NCBI GenBank assembly: GCA_021413975.1
Contig: JAIOPJ010000033.1
Span: 141,629 to 205,628 of the forward strand
DNA: 64,000 bases
Source: Gemmatimonadota bacterium
GTDB taxonomy: Bacteria > Gemmatimonadota > Gemmatimonadetes > Gemmatimonadales > Gemmatimonadaceae
Reading direction: 5' to 3'
Shown here: piece after piece, positions 8,671 to 16,337 of the stretch
Layout of the letters: every line of letters begins with the position of its first letter
How positions within the stretch are numbered: the stretch's first letter is position 1
Notes under the pieces: generated by a model
Database searches by the model: none
Told to the model about the DNA's origin: nothing
Seen by the model: the letters and a program-made list of their open reading frames with translations, nothing else
Translations under genes and position numbers: made by a program

Positions 8671-9336
8671 ATGATGCCGACCGTCGCATCGGATGGCATC
8701 GTGGCGCTCGATCCCCGGGCCGCTGCCCTCATCCGTCTCTCGGCGCGCATCGCGCGCGGCGGCGAGGAGGCCATGCGGCAGGGGTGCATCGAATGCGTCG
8801 GTGCCCAGGTGCCGGTGCAGTGGGTCGAGGAACTCTTGTTGCAGTCGTATCTCTTCTGCGGCTTCCCGCGCACGCTCAATGCGACGCGCGAGTGGCGGCG
8901 GATCTCCGGGGTGGTCGCGCCCGTCGCTTCGCCGGGAGCGACCCGGGATCCGGCGGCGTCGGGTGCGGAGTACGAGCGGTGGCGCGCGCAGGGCGAAGCC
9001 ACCTGCGCGATCGTCTACGGCGGGTTCTACGCGAAGCTGCGCCACAACATCGTCGCGCTCCACCCGGAGCTCGACGAGTGGATGATCGTGGAGGGGTACG
9101 GCAAGATCCTCTCGCGACCGGGGCTCGCGCTCCCGCTGCGCGAGCTCTGCATCGTCGCCGCCTGCGTCGCGGCATCGCAGGAACGGCAGCTGCACTCGCA
9201 CCTGCACGGGTCGCTCAACGCCGGAGTGCCCGCGGCCGAGGTGCGGCAGAGCCTGCAGGCACTGAACGGCGTCGTTGCCGACGACGACCTGCTCCGTGCC
9301 GGATTGTTGCTGGACCGCGTACTCGGAAAGTCGTAA
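8671..9336 (+). CDS. Carboxymuconolactone decarboxylase-like (AhpD fold) protein
   Basis: The 221-residue product from ATG 8671 has an all-helical AhpD-like fold in two parts. The clearest stretch is near the C-terminus: LRELCIVAACVAASQERQLH, then HGSLNAGVPAAEVRQSL. The redox CXXC motif of true AhpD is missing from this stretch; a CIEC lies near residue 32 but not at the usual place. It is therefore unlikely to be a classical alkyl hydroperoxidase partner. Function unknown. It follows the asparaginase gene with a 4-nt gap. Confidence 0.7.
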   Translation: MMPTVASDGIVALDPRAAALIRLSARIARGGEEAMRQGCIECVGAQVPVQWVEELLLQSYLFCGFPRTLNATREWRRISGVVAPVASPGATRDPAASGAEYERWRAQGEATCAIVYGGFYAKLRHNIVALHPELDEWMIVEGYGKILSRPGLALPLRELCIVAACVAASQERQLHSHLHGSLNAGVPAAEVRQSLQALNGVVADDDLLRAGLLLDRVLGKS

Positions 9337-9343
9337 GCAGTAA

Positions 9344-9366
9344 CTCTCTTCCTCCATCATTCAGCC
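9344..9366 (+). repeat. CT-rich leader element, copy B (upstream of obgE)
   Basis: CTCTTCCTCCATCATTCAGCC lies just before the obgE start codon, 10 nt away, and stands in place of a Shine-Dalgarno. It resembles the leaders at 37165 and 56820. Confidence 0.5.
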
Positions 9367-9376
9367 TTAAGCATAC

Positions 9377-10405
9377 GTGTTCATCGACATCGTCACCGTC
9401 CGTGTAGCCGCCGGCACCGGCGGCTCCGGCTGCACCTCGTTCCGTCGCGAGAAGTTCGCCCCCATGGGCGGCCCCGACGGTGGCGAGGGAGGGAAGGGCG
9501 GCGACGTGATCGTGCGCGGCGAGTCCAATCTCTCCACGCTCCTCGACTTCACGTACCGCGACAAGTGGGCGGCGGAGCGCGGCCAGCATGGCATGGGCAA
9601 CAACAAGACCGGCGCCTCCGGAGAGGACATCATCCTGCCGGTGCCCCCCGGCACCGTGATCCGCGACAAGGAGACGGGCGAGCGCCTCGGCGAGATCATC
9701 GAGCACGGGCAGGAGATCCGCGTCGCCAAGGGGGGACGTGGCGGCAAGGGGAACTCGTTCTTCGCCACCGCCACGCACCAGTCGCCGCGCGAGTGGCAGC
9801 CGGGCGAGGAAGGCGAGGAGCGGACACTGGAGTTCGAGCTCAAGCTGATCGCCGACATCGGCCTCGTGGGTCAGCCCAACGCCGGCAAGTCGACGCTCCT
9901 CTCGGTCATCTCCGCGGCACGCCCCAAGATCGCCGACTATCCCTTCACCACGCTCCAGCCGAACCTCGGCGTCGTGCAGCTCACCGACTCGCGCACCTTC
10001 GTGGTCGCCGACATCCCCGGCATCATCGAGGGCGCGCACGAGGGGAAGGGGCTGGGACTGCAGTTCCTGCGGCACATCGAGCGCACCCGCATGCTCGCCT
10101 TCCTGATCCCGATCGACACCATGGACTGGCAGGCCGAGTACGACCAGCTGCGCACGGAGATCGCGAGCTACTCGGCCGAACTCGCGCGGAAGCCGCACTG
10201 TGTCGTCTTCACCAAGCTCGACCTCCTGGGCGAGCACTATGTGCCGGAGATCGAGGCGCCCGACGCGTTCGGGAAGTACTCGATCTCGGCGGCGGGCCGG
10301 CTCGGCCTCGAGGAACTCAAGGCGGCCTGGTGGAGCCGGCTGCTCGAGATGCGGAAGAGCGCTGAACTGCAGAAGGCCGAAGAGGCTCGGCAGGCGCGCG
10401 GGTGA
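9377..10405 (+). CDS. obgE: Obg/CgtA GTPase
   Basis: Obg is an essential GTPase that acts in late 50S ribosome assembly and stress control. The 342-residue product begins with the glycine-rich Obg fold (residues 1-158, with GGDGGEGGKGGDV-like glycine runs), then the G domain with GLVGQPNAGKSTLLS, DIPGIIEGAHEGKGLG and TKLD. The C-terminal OCT domain found in some species is absent. The start is GTG 9377; the leader lacks a Shine-Dalgarno and carries a CT-rich element. dprA overlaps its end by 4 nt. Confidence 0.97.
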   Translation: MFIDIVTVRVAAGTGGSGCTSFRREKFAPMGGPDGGEGGKGGDVIVRGESNLSTLLDFTYRDKWAAERGQHGMGNNKTGASGEDIILPVPPGTVIRDKETGERLGEIIEHGQEIRVAKGGRGGKGNSFFATATHQSPREWQPGEEGEERTLEFELKLIADIGLVGQPNAGKSTLLSVISAARPKIADYPFTTLQPNLGVVQLTDSRTFVVADIPGIIEGAHEGKGLGLQFLRHIERTRMLAFLIPIDTMDWQAEYDQLRTEIASYSAELARKPHCVVFTKLDLLGEHYVPEIEAPDAFGKYSISAAGRLGLEELKAAWWSRLLEMRKSAELQKAEEARQARG

Positions 10406-11304
10406 GGCGCGCCGAGGTCCTGGGCCCGCGCGAACCGCGCTGGATCGGCGCCCAGGACCTCCCAGAGTGCTTCCGCGAGCTTTCGCGCCCGCCGGCGGGT
10501 TTGTGGTGCCTCGGGGACGCGGGTTCGCTCGCCGGCGTTCCCGATGGCCATGTGGCGATCGTGGGGACCCGTGAGGCCTCTCCCTATGGGATCCGCGTCG
10601 CCGAGCGACTGGCGGCTGCCTGCGCCAAGGCAGGGCTGGTGGTGGTGAGCGGACTCGCCCGCGGGGTGGACGCCGCCGCGCACCGCGCGGCCCTCGCCGA
10701 GGGTGGCCGGACGATCGGGGTGCAGGGGACCGGGGTCGACGTGCCCTATCCGGCCTCCCACCGGACCCTTCACGATGCTCTCGTTCAGCGGGGGACCGTG
10801 ATCTCCGAGATGGAGCCGGGCACCCGGGCCACGCCCGGATGCTTTCCTCGCCGGAACCGTCTGATCGCGGCCCTCTGCCGCGTGACCCTTGTGGTCGAGG
10901 CCGGGTTCAAATCGGGGGCCATCAACACCGCATCCCAGGCGCTTGACCTCGGCCGTACGGTCGCCGCCGTTCCGGGCCGAATCGACGACCCGGGTTCGTC
11001 GGGCGCCAATCTGCTCATCAGGGACGGCGCCCAGGTCATAACCGAGATCGCGGACCTATTGGCGCTGTTCGGGCCGGAGTTCGCCCTGCGGTACGGGGAG
11101 AGTCTGCGGCCGCGGTCGGAAGGCGTGGTTGCCGGGAGGGATCAGGCCGGGGGGAGCACGGGGCGTCAGCCGTTGGGTCCGGGACTCAAGGAGGAAGAGC
11201 AGGGTCCCGGAGGGTCACCTCGGGAACTCGCGGAGGGACTGCTCCGGGCCGAGCTCGACGGTTCGTTGCGTCGGGTCGGTCCGGGCTTGATGGCTCCGTG
11301 GTAG
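10402..11304 (+). CDS. dprA: DNA-processing protein DprA
   Basis: DprA loads RecA on incoming single-stranded DNA during transformation. The 300-residue product carries the Rossmann-like core: VAIVGTREASPYG, VVSGLARGVDAAAHRAAL, then CFPRRNRLIAALC and VPGRIDDPGSSGANLLI. The N-terminal SAM domain of longer DprA proteins is missing. The last 80 residues are low-complexity with a weak winged-helix-like end. It starts at GTG 10402 within the obgE stop (4-nt overlap), so the two are translationally coupled. Only the non-coding DnaA-box region follows. Confidence 0.93.
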   Translation: MRRAEVLGPREPRWIGAQDLPECFRELSRPPAGLWCLGDAGSLAGVPDGHVAIVGTREASPYGIRVAERLAAACAKAGLVVVSGLARGVDAAAHRAALAEGGRTIGVQGTGVDVPYPASHRTLHDALVQRGTVISEMEPGTRATPGCFPRRNRLIAALCRVTLVVEAGFKSGAINTASQALDLGRTVAAVPGRIDDPGSSGANLLIRDGAQVITEIADLLALFGPEFALRYGESLRPRSEGVVAGRDQAGGSTGRQPLGPGLKEEEQGPGGSPRELAEGLLRAELDGSLRRVGPGLMAPW

Positions 11305-11459
11305 CTGTCTCTCACGCGAGAGCGCCCCGACTTGGCTAGACTTAGGCGCGAGATTGTTCGGCGGCGGGTTCGGCCGGAAGGGCCAAGGGAGCTAGGGGAG
11401 ATCCTGCCCGGTCCGGCCGCGTCGATTCGCAGCATTTCGTGGGCGGGCCGTGACCGGAC

Positions 11460-11468
11460 TTATCCACA
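11460..11468 (+). promoter_or_regulatory. DnaA box 1 (perfect)
   Basis: TTATCCACA, identical to the consensus DnaA 9-mer, in plus orientation. Confidence 0.65.
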
Positions 11469-11710
11469 CGGTTGCTCGGCTCATGCTTGGCGCTCTTGAT
11501 TGCAGTCATCGAGAACGGACTCCCCTCACCAGCTCAACCCACGCGAGCCTACCGAACCATGAACACCGTCGCGGAGAAGACAGGGAAGGCCGCATTGGTG
11601 AAGAACCGTAAGAAGAGTCATATTGGCATGTTTGCGAACGGGCAACTCCGAAGTCGCTCCGGCACTGACACCGCTCGAAGCTAGAGTCTATTCGAGGTCT
11701 CCGAGTCGAC

Positions 11711-11719
11711 TGTGGATAA
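11711..11719 (-). promoter_or_regulatory. DnaA box 2 (perfect, reverse)
   Basis: TGTGGATAA on the plus strand, that is TTATCCACA on the minus strand. It lies about 115 nt left of the AT-rich block. Confidence 0.65.
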
Positions 11720-11835
11720 GTCGGAGACGGCCGCCAGGGCGGGGGAGCTTGCAGAAGGTGCCAGATCTCCTGGTTGAGAGGCAGATCAACCACTTCGCGC
11801 GCCGTCGACTCGATGGCATCGGTCGGAGCCGAGCA

Positions 11836-11926
11836 CTGATACTAGACTTCAAGTATGTTATTGATTCAAATAGCTAATGAGTTGTAGTTAAATGGTTTGA
11901 CAAATCACTTTAAGTCATTCTCAGCT
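11836..11926. other. AT-rich block, candidate DNA-unwinding element
   Basis: About 91 nt at roughly 30% GC by hand count, including stretches such as TATGTTATTGATTCAAATAG. This is the strongest local dip in GC that I see in the window. It also contains a perfect -35-like TTGACA at 11897-11902, but no -10 at a normal distance. Confidence 0.5.
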
Positions 11927-12014
11927 AGGCTTTCAGGCCGCTGCGGAGACGATCAGAGCCCGACTCCGTGCGCGCAACAGCTCTAGACCTCCCGCACTCA
12001 GCATCTCAATCCAG

Positions 12015-13190
12015 TTGAACCACACTGAACCGAACGCCTGGAGTCACGGAGACGTGGTTTATCCACACGTCTACATCCATGTGCCCTTCTGCGTCCGTCG
12101 ATGCTCGTACTGCGACTTCGCGATCGCCGTCCGAAAGGATGTCCCGGTCGCTGCGTTCGTTGACGCCATAATGGCTGAGTTGGTAACGCGCGGAAGTTCC
12201 ATCGATGCCACCAGGCTTCGATCACTCTATCTTGGCGGCGGGACGCCGTCGAAGCTCGGCGGACCAGGTGTCGCCGCACTTCTCAACAAGATCGCACGGA
12301 GTGCCGGTGTGGATGACTTTTCCACATCCGGTGGAGAACTCGAGATCACGGTCGAGGCGAATCCTGAGGACGTCTCGGCGGAGGCTTCCGACCTTTGGGC
12401 GGCGGCGGGGGTCAACCGGGTCTCCCTCGGCGTCCAGAGCTTTCACCCTGAAGTGCTCGAGTGGATGCACCGGGCGCACGGTCCACAGGCCCCAGGGGAG
12501 GCGGTCGCGAAGCTCCGCGACGCCGGCATCGACGACATATCCATAGATCTGATCTTCGCCCTTCCAGGGAACCTGAGCCGGGACTGGGAGCGGGACCTCG
12601 CGCAGGCGCTCGAGCTGAAGCCGACCCACATCTCCCTGTATGGCCTGACCGTCGAGTCCAAGACCCCCCTCGGTCGCTGGACCGCCCGCGGGGAGGTCGT
12701 CGAAGCGCCTGAGGATCGGTACGCGGACGAGTTCATGGAGGCTCATCGGCTGCTGTCCGGAGCGGGTTTCGACCACTATGAAGTGTCCAACTACGGCCTC
12801 CCCGGTCGAATGGCCCGGCACAACTCGGCCTACTGGATCGGGGCGCCCTACTTGGGGCTCGGCCCCTCAGCCCACGGATTCGACGGCGATCGCCGTCGGT
12901 GGAACGTGCCCGCCTACGCGGACTGGGCTACCCGTGTGGGTCGCGGTGAGGACCCGCGGGGCGGGGACGAACTCCTCACCGCGTCGGAGCGGGAATCGGA
13001 GGCGGTCTACCTCGGACTTCGCACTTCCGGTGGACTTACTATCCGTGATAGTGAGATAACGACGGTTACTCCTTGGATAGACGCAGGCTGGGCGACGTTG
13101 GTGGACCGCACGCTGACACTGTCACCGCAGGGGTGGCTCAGGCTCGATTCGATCGCCGCCGCCTTGACTTCCATCCGAAGTCGTTCGTAA
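12015..13190 (+). CDS. hemW: Radical SAM heme chaperone HemW
   Basis: HemW binds heme and an iron-sulfur cluster and is thought to deliver heme to respiratory enzymes; it is often misnamed coproporphyrinogen oxidase. The cluster motif reads CVRRCSYCDF (CX3CX2C followed by Asp), which fits HemW and not HemN, whose motif has a fourth Cys. LYLGGGTPSKL, EANPEDV and SLGVQSFHPEVL follow in the usual order. Length (391) is normal. The start is uncertain: TTG 12015 gives the longest form, while GTG 12054 begins just before the conserved VYIHVPFC. A perfect DnaA box lies inside the first codons. Confidence 0.9.
   Translation: MNHTEPNAWSHGDVVYPHVYIHVPFCVRRCSYCDFAIAVRKDVPVAAFVDAIMAELVTRGSSIDATRLRSLYLGGGTPSKLGGPGVAALLNKIARSAGVDDFSTSGGELEITVEANPEDVSAEASDLWAAAGVNRVSLGVQSFHPEVLEWMHRAHGPQAPGEAVAKLRDAGIDDISIDLIFALPGNLSRDWERDLAQALELKPTHISLYGLTVESKTPLGRWTARGEVVEAPEDRYADEFMEAHRLLSGAGFDHYEVSNYGLPGRMARHNSAYWIGAPYLGLGPSAHGFDGDRRRWNVPAYADWATRVGRGEDPRGGDELLTASERESEAVYLGLRTSGGLTIRDSEITTVTPWIDAGWATLVDRTLTLSPQGWLRLDSIAAALTSIRSRS
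12059..12067 (+). promoter_or_regulatory. DnaA box 3 (perfect, inside hemW)
   Basis: TTATCCACA in plus orientation. Two one-mismatch copies follow within hemW: TGTGGATGA at 12308-12316 and TTTTCCACA at 12318-12326. Confidence 0.6.
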
Positions 13191-13193
13191 TCT
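13164..13193 (+). promoter_or_regulatory. Promoter of hrcA, leaderless
   Basis: TTGACT (13164-13169), an 18-nt spacer, then TAATCT (13188-13193). The hexamer ends 7 nt before the hrcA ATG at 13201, so transcription should start at or next to the start codon. The hemW stop TAA is the first half of the -10. No CIRCE element is visible here. Confidence 0.75.
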
Positions 13194-13200
13194 TAGACTT

Positions 13201-14259
13201 ATGGCCCTCCACGAGCTCTCAGAACGCGAACGTCGAGTCCTCGAGGCGGTCGTGCGATCCTATGTGGAGACGGCAGAGCCCGCGGGGTCGAGGACGATCT
13301 CCAGACGCTCCGGCATCGGAGTGTCCCCCGCGACGGTCCGCAACACCATGGCGGACCTCGAGGAGAAGGGCTTCCTCTTCCATCCGCACACCTCCGCCGG
13401 CCGGATCCCCACGGACAAGGCCTACCGCGTCTACGTCGACGACCTGATGCGGGTCGAGCCACCGGCGGCGATCGATCGGGACCGCCTGGCGGAGCAGATC
13501 ACGGGCGGTGGCTCGGCGATCGAGACCATCCTCAGGCGTGCGGCGCAATCGCTTGGCGTGCTCACGCAGGAACTCGGGCTCGCGATCGGGCCGCGGCTCG
13601 ACCAGACCATCCTGCTCAGGCTCGAGCTCGTCCGACTGACCTCGGAGAAGCTCATCCTGGTGCTCACGCTCAAGGGCGGCACCGTACGGACGATCTTCAT
13701 CGAGATCCGCGGCGAGATCGCCGACGACGCGATCTCGGTGGTGCAGCAGGTGCTGAACGAGCGCCTCGGGGGACTCTCCCTCGCCGAGATCCGCTCCAGC
13801 CTCGGCACGCGGCTGCGGGACGCGACTCCCGGCGGCGACGCCCATGAACTGCTGAACATCTTCCTGCAGGAAGGCGAGTCGCTGTTCGACGTGGCCTCGC
13901 CGCTCGAGGCGGACGCGGTGGTGCTCGGCCAGGCCTCGATCCTCGTCGACCAGCCGGAGTTCGCGAGCGGCGAGTCGATGAAGCGACTGATCACGCTCAC
14001 CGAGACGCGCTCCGAGCTCGCCACGCTGCTGCGCGACCGCGCGTCGGCCCCCGGAGCGGGCGCGACCGGTGTCTCGATCACGATCGGCGACGAGCACGGC
14101 TCCTTGCTGCTCGGCGGCCTCACGCTGGTGACGGCCGAATACCGCGCGGGAAGCCTCACCGGTGTGATCGGCGTGATCGGGCCGACGCGGATGCCGTACG
14201 AGAAGGTGATCTCGCTCGTGTCGCACACCTCGTCGCTGGTGTCGGACCTGCTGACGTGA
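13201..14259 (+). CDS. hrcA: Heat-inducible transcription repressor HrcA
   Basis: HrcA represses chaperone genes by binding CIRCE operators and is released when GroEL is busy. The 352-residue product begins with the winged-helix region (ERRVLEAVVRSYVETAEPAG, SRRSGIGVSPATVRNTMADL), followed by HTSAGRIPTDKAYRVYVDDL. The C-terminal GAF-like domain ends with GVIGPTRMPYEKVISLV. The ATG lies directly behind the promoter without a leader. No CIRCE sequence is seen near hrcA or dnaJ, so its targets are likely elsewhere (groESL, for example). A Ser/Thr kinase and dnaJ follow; grpE and dnaK, frequent neighbours, are absent. Confidence 0.95.
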   Translation: MALHELSERERRVLEAVVRSYVETAEPAGSRTISRRSGIGVSPATVRNTMADLEEKGFLFHPHTSAGRIPTDKAYRVYVDDLMRVEPPAAIDRDRLAEQITGGGSAIETILRRAAQSLGVLTQELGLAIGPRLDQTILLRLELVRLTSEKLILVLTLKGGTVRTIFIEIRGEIADDAISVVQQVLNERLGGLSLAEIRSSLGTRLRDATPGGDAHELLNIFLQEGESLFDVASPLEADAVVLGQASILVDQPEFASGESMKRLITLTETRSELATLLRDRASAPGAGATGVSITIGDEHGSLLLGGLTLVTAEYRAGSLTGVIGVIGPTRMPYEKVISLVSHTSSLVSDLLT

Positions 14260-14301
14260 CGCCCCTCGCGCGGGCATGCGACGCGCGACATCCTTGAGAG
14301 C

Positions 14302-16203
14302 ATGGTGAACCATCCCGAGCGCGTGGATCCGCTCTTCCTCGAGTTCCAGCTCGCGGTGGCGGGCCGATACTCGATCGACCGGGAGCTCGGGCGCGGCGGC
14401 ATGGGCGTGGTCTACCTCGCGCGCGACGTCCAGCTCGACCGTCCGGTGGCGATCAAGCTCCTGCCGCCCGAGCGCGCGCTCGACGAGGCGCTCCGCGAGC
14501 GGTTCCTCCGTGAGGCGCGGCTCGCCGCCAAGCTCTCGCACCCGAACATCATCCCGATCTTCGCGGTCGACGAGACCGACGGATTCGTGTTCTACGTGAT
14601 GGCCTTCGTGGACGGCGAGACGCTCGGCGAGTGCGTCCGCGCGCGCGGGCCGATGGCGGCCTCCGAGGCCACGCGCGTGCTGCGTGAAGTGGCCTGGGCG
14701 CTGGGACATGCGCATGGGCAGGGCGTGGTGCATCGCGACGTGAAGCCGGACAACATCATGCTCGAGCGCGGGACGGGCCGTGCCCTCGTGACCGACTTCG
14801 GGATCGCCGCGGCGCTCGGGACCGACGACGGCCCCGAAGTCGCGGGGACGCCGGAGTACATGAGCCCCGAGCAGGCGCTGGGCGGGGAGCTCGATGCGCG
14901 GAGCGATCTCTACGGACTCGGCGCCACGGCGTACTTCCTCTGCGCGGGCCGCCCGCCCTTCAGCGGCGCCCGCGCCGTGGATGTGCTGGCGAAACAGGTC
15001 GCGACGGCGGCACCGGCCCTCTCGAGCGTGGGCGCATCGGTACCGCGGAAACTCGCGCACCTGATCGAGAAGTGCCTGGCGAAGGAGCCGAAGCACCGTC
15101 CCGCGAGCGCGCAGCATCTCGCGGAGCAGTTGACGCTCGCCGTGGAGCAGCGCCGCGAGGTGCCGGCGGCGCTGCGTGCGTTCGTGAAGCGCGACGGTCG
15201 CTTCACGGGAGGGGGGACTCTCGTCGTCGGGTACGTCGGACTGATGGGTGCGGTGCCAATCGTGATCGGGCTCGGTCCGTTCCTTGGCGTCGGAGTGATC
15301 GCCGCCACGATGCTGGGCATCCCCTTCGCCGCCATGACGATGGGTGCGCGCGGCCTGATCAGGCGGGGGTTCTCCCTCGCCGATGTCGGATCGGCGTTCG
15401 AGAGCGAGATCGAGCAGTTGCGGGAGGAATTCTCGTCGTCGGGTCGAGTCGAGCGGAAGCAGCTGGAAAGGGCCGCGGGCATCGCCGCGATGGGTGCGGG
15501 TTTCTCGATGATGGCGCTCATGTGGGTGTCCGGGATCGCCACCGGTGATTTCGCCGGCGCGTCGCTCGCCGCGAACTTCATCCCGTTCGCAGGGCTCTCG
15601 ACGATCGGGGCGCTCGCGGTGCGTCAGGTGCTGCGCGCGCGGCGCCCCCATGCCTCACCCGAGTCGTGGGCCAAGCTCTGGGCGGGACGAGTGGGCCGCG
15701 CGGCCTTCGCCCTCGCACGCAAGCTCGGCGCCCGTCCGGCCGCAGGCGCATCGACGACCCACCGCGCGACGGAGATGGCGATCGGCATGGCCGCCGGTGA
15801 ACTCTTCGCGTCGCTCCCGAAGGTCACGCAGAAGGCCCTCGGCGACGTACCGGGGATCGTGAACAACCTGCAGAAGGACGCGGCCTCGCTGCGCACGCGG
15901 CTCGACCAGCTGAACGAGTCGCTCGCCGACGCGGGGGATGCGGCGACCGGCCCCGAGTACGCCGAACTGCGAGAGGTGCGCGACGAGTTGGCCAAGCGAC
16001 ACCGCGACGTGATCACGACGCTCGAGACCACGCGACTCAACCTGCTCCGGCTGCACGCCGGCGCCGCGACCGTCGACGGGCTCACGACCCACTTCGACCT
16101 CGCTGACGAGGTCTCGCATGAGGTGCGGCGCCTGCTCGAGGCGCGCGGGGAGGTGGAGCGCTACCTCAAGTTCCCGTCGCCGCCGCGACCGACGCCCGGC
16201 TGA
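14302..16203 (+). CDS. Membrane-anchored Ser/Thr protein kinase
   Basis: The 633-residue product has a complete PknB-like kinase domain at residues about 14-285: GRGGMGVVY (P-loop), VAIKLL (catalytic Lys), HRDVKPDNIML (catalytic loop), TDFGIA (DFG) and GTPEYMSPEQ. Hydrophobic segments follow at about 310-352 and 392-440, so the kinase is cytoplasmic and tethered. The last 200 residues are mostly helical with a coiled-coil stretch around LRTRLDQLNESLADAG. There is no extracellular PASTA or propeller sensor. It sits between hrcA and dnaJ, which suggests a link to protein-folding stress, but its substrates are unknown. Confidence 0.88.
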   Translation: MVNHPERVDPLFLEFQLAVAGRYSIDRELGRGGMGVVYLARDVQLDRPVAIKLLPPERALDEALRERFLREARLAAKLSHPNIIPIFAVDETDGFVFYVMAFVDGETLGECVRARGPMAASEATRVLREVAWALGHAHGQGVVHRDVKPDNIMLERGTGRALVTDFGIAAALGTDDGPEVAGTPEYMSPEQALGGELDARSDLYGLGATAYFLCAGRPPFSGARAVDVLAKQVATAAPALSSVGASVPRKLAHLIEKCLAKEPKHRPASAQHLAEQLTLAVEQRREVPAALRAFVKRDGRFTGGGTLVVGYVGLMGAVPIVIGLGPFLGVGVIAATMLGIPFAAMTMGARGLIRRGFSLADVGSAFESEIEQLREEFSSSGRVERKQLERAAGIAAMGAGFSMMALMWVSGIATGDFAGASLAANFIPFAGLSTIGALAVRQVLRARRPHASPESWAKLWAGRVGRAAFALARKLGARPAAGASTTHRATEMAIGMAAGELFASLPKVTQKALGDVPGIVNNLQKDAASLRTRLDQLNESLADAGDAATGPEYAELREVRDELAKRHRDVITTLETTRLNLLRLHAGAATVDGLTTHFDLADEVSHEVRRLLEARGEVERYLKFPSPPRPTPG

Positions 16204-16281
16204 TCGAGCGGCCGGGTCGCGGTCTTCGGCGACTGACCCCGCCCTTGCCGCCGCGTGGCACCGCCCTTGCCTCATAGCCGT

Positions 16282-16287
16282 TAGCTT
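16282..16287 (+). promoter_or_regulatory. -10 candidate upstream of dnaJ
   Basis: TAGCTT, 50 nt before the dnaJ ATG at 16338. It has no good -35 at 17 nt. No CIRCE inverted repeat is visible in this 134-nt spacer. Confidence 0.4.
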
Positions 16288-16337
16288 CCTCTTGGGCCCC
16301 GCCAGCACGGCAGGGGCCAGTCACCCTGGCGTCCATC

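Larger units (their letters stand above)
11305..12014. other. Long non-coding region; candidate chromosomal replication origin
   Basis: This is the only stretch over 300 nt without a convincing gene. It holds perfect DnaA boxes at 11460-11468 and 11711-11719, with a third just inside hemW at 12059-12067. Between them, 11836-11926 is roughly 30% GC by hand count, in a window that is otherwise strongly GC-rich. The arrangement of 9-mers around an AT-rich stretch fits an origin with a DNA-unwinding element. Against it, dnaA and dnaN are not here, and gene orientation does not switch at this point. A small hairpin CTCTC-acgc-GAGAG at 11315-11328 may end the dprA transcript. Confidence 0.5.

Noticed and set aside
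11472..11684. 70-codon open frame (and a 41-codon one from ATG 11561) in the non-coding region
   Set aside because: Third-position GC is far below that of the real genes, no ribosome site is present, and no similarity is recognised. DnaA boxes flank it.
11897..11902. Perfect -35 TTGACA in the AT-rich block as a hemW promoter
   Set aside because: The only TANNNT downstream (11926-11931) is 23 nt away, too far for a normal sigma-70 promoter.
13219..15651. Very long minus-strand open frame opposite hrcA and the kinase gene (also 20284-22539, 38223-40370 and 46920-48821)
   Set aside because: These are mirror frames of well-recognised plus-strand genes in high-GC DNA; their translations are low-complexity Arg/His/Glu-rich with no domain.
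13191..16337. CIRCE operators near hrcA or dnaJ
   Set aside because: No TTAGCACTC-N9-GAGTGCTAA inverted repeat is seen in either spacer.
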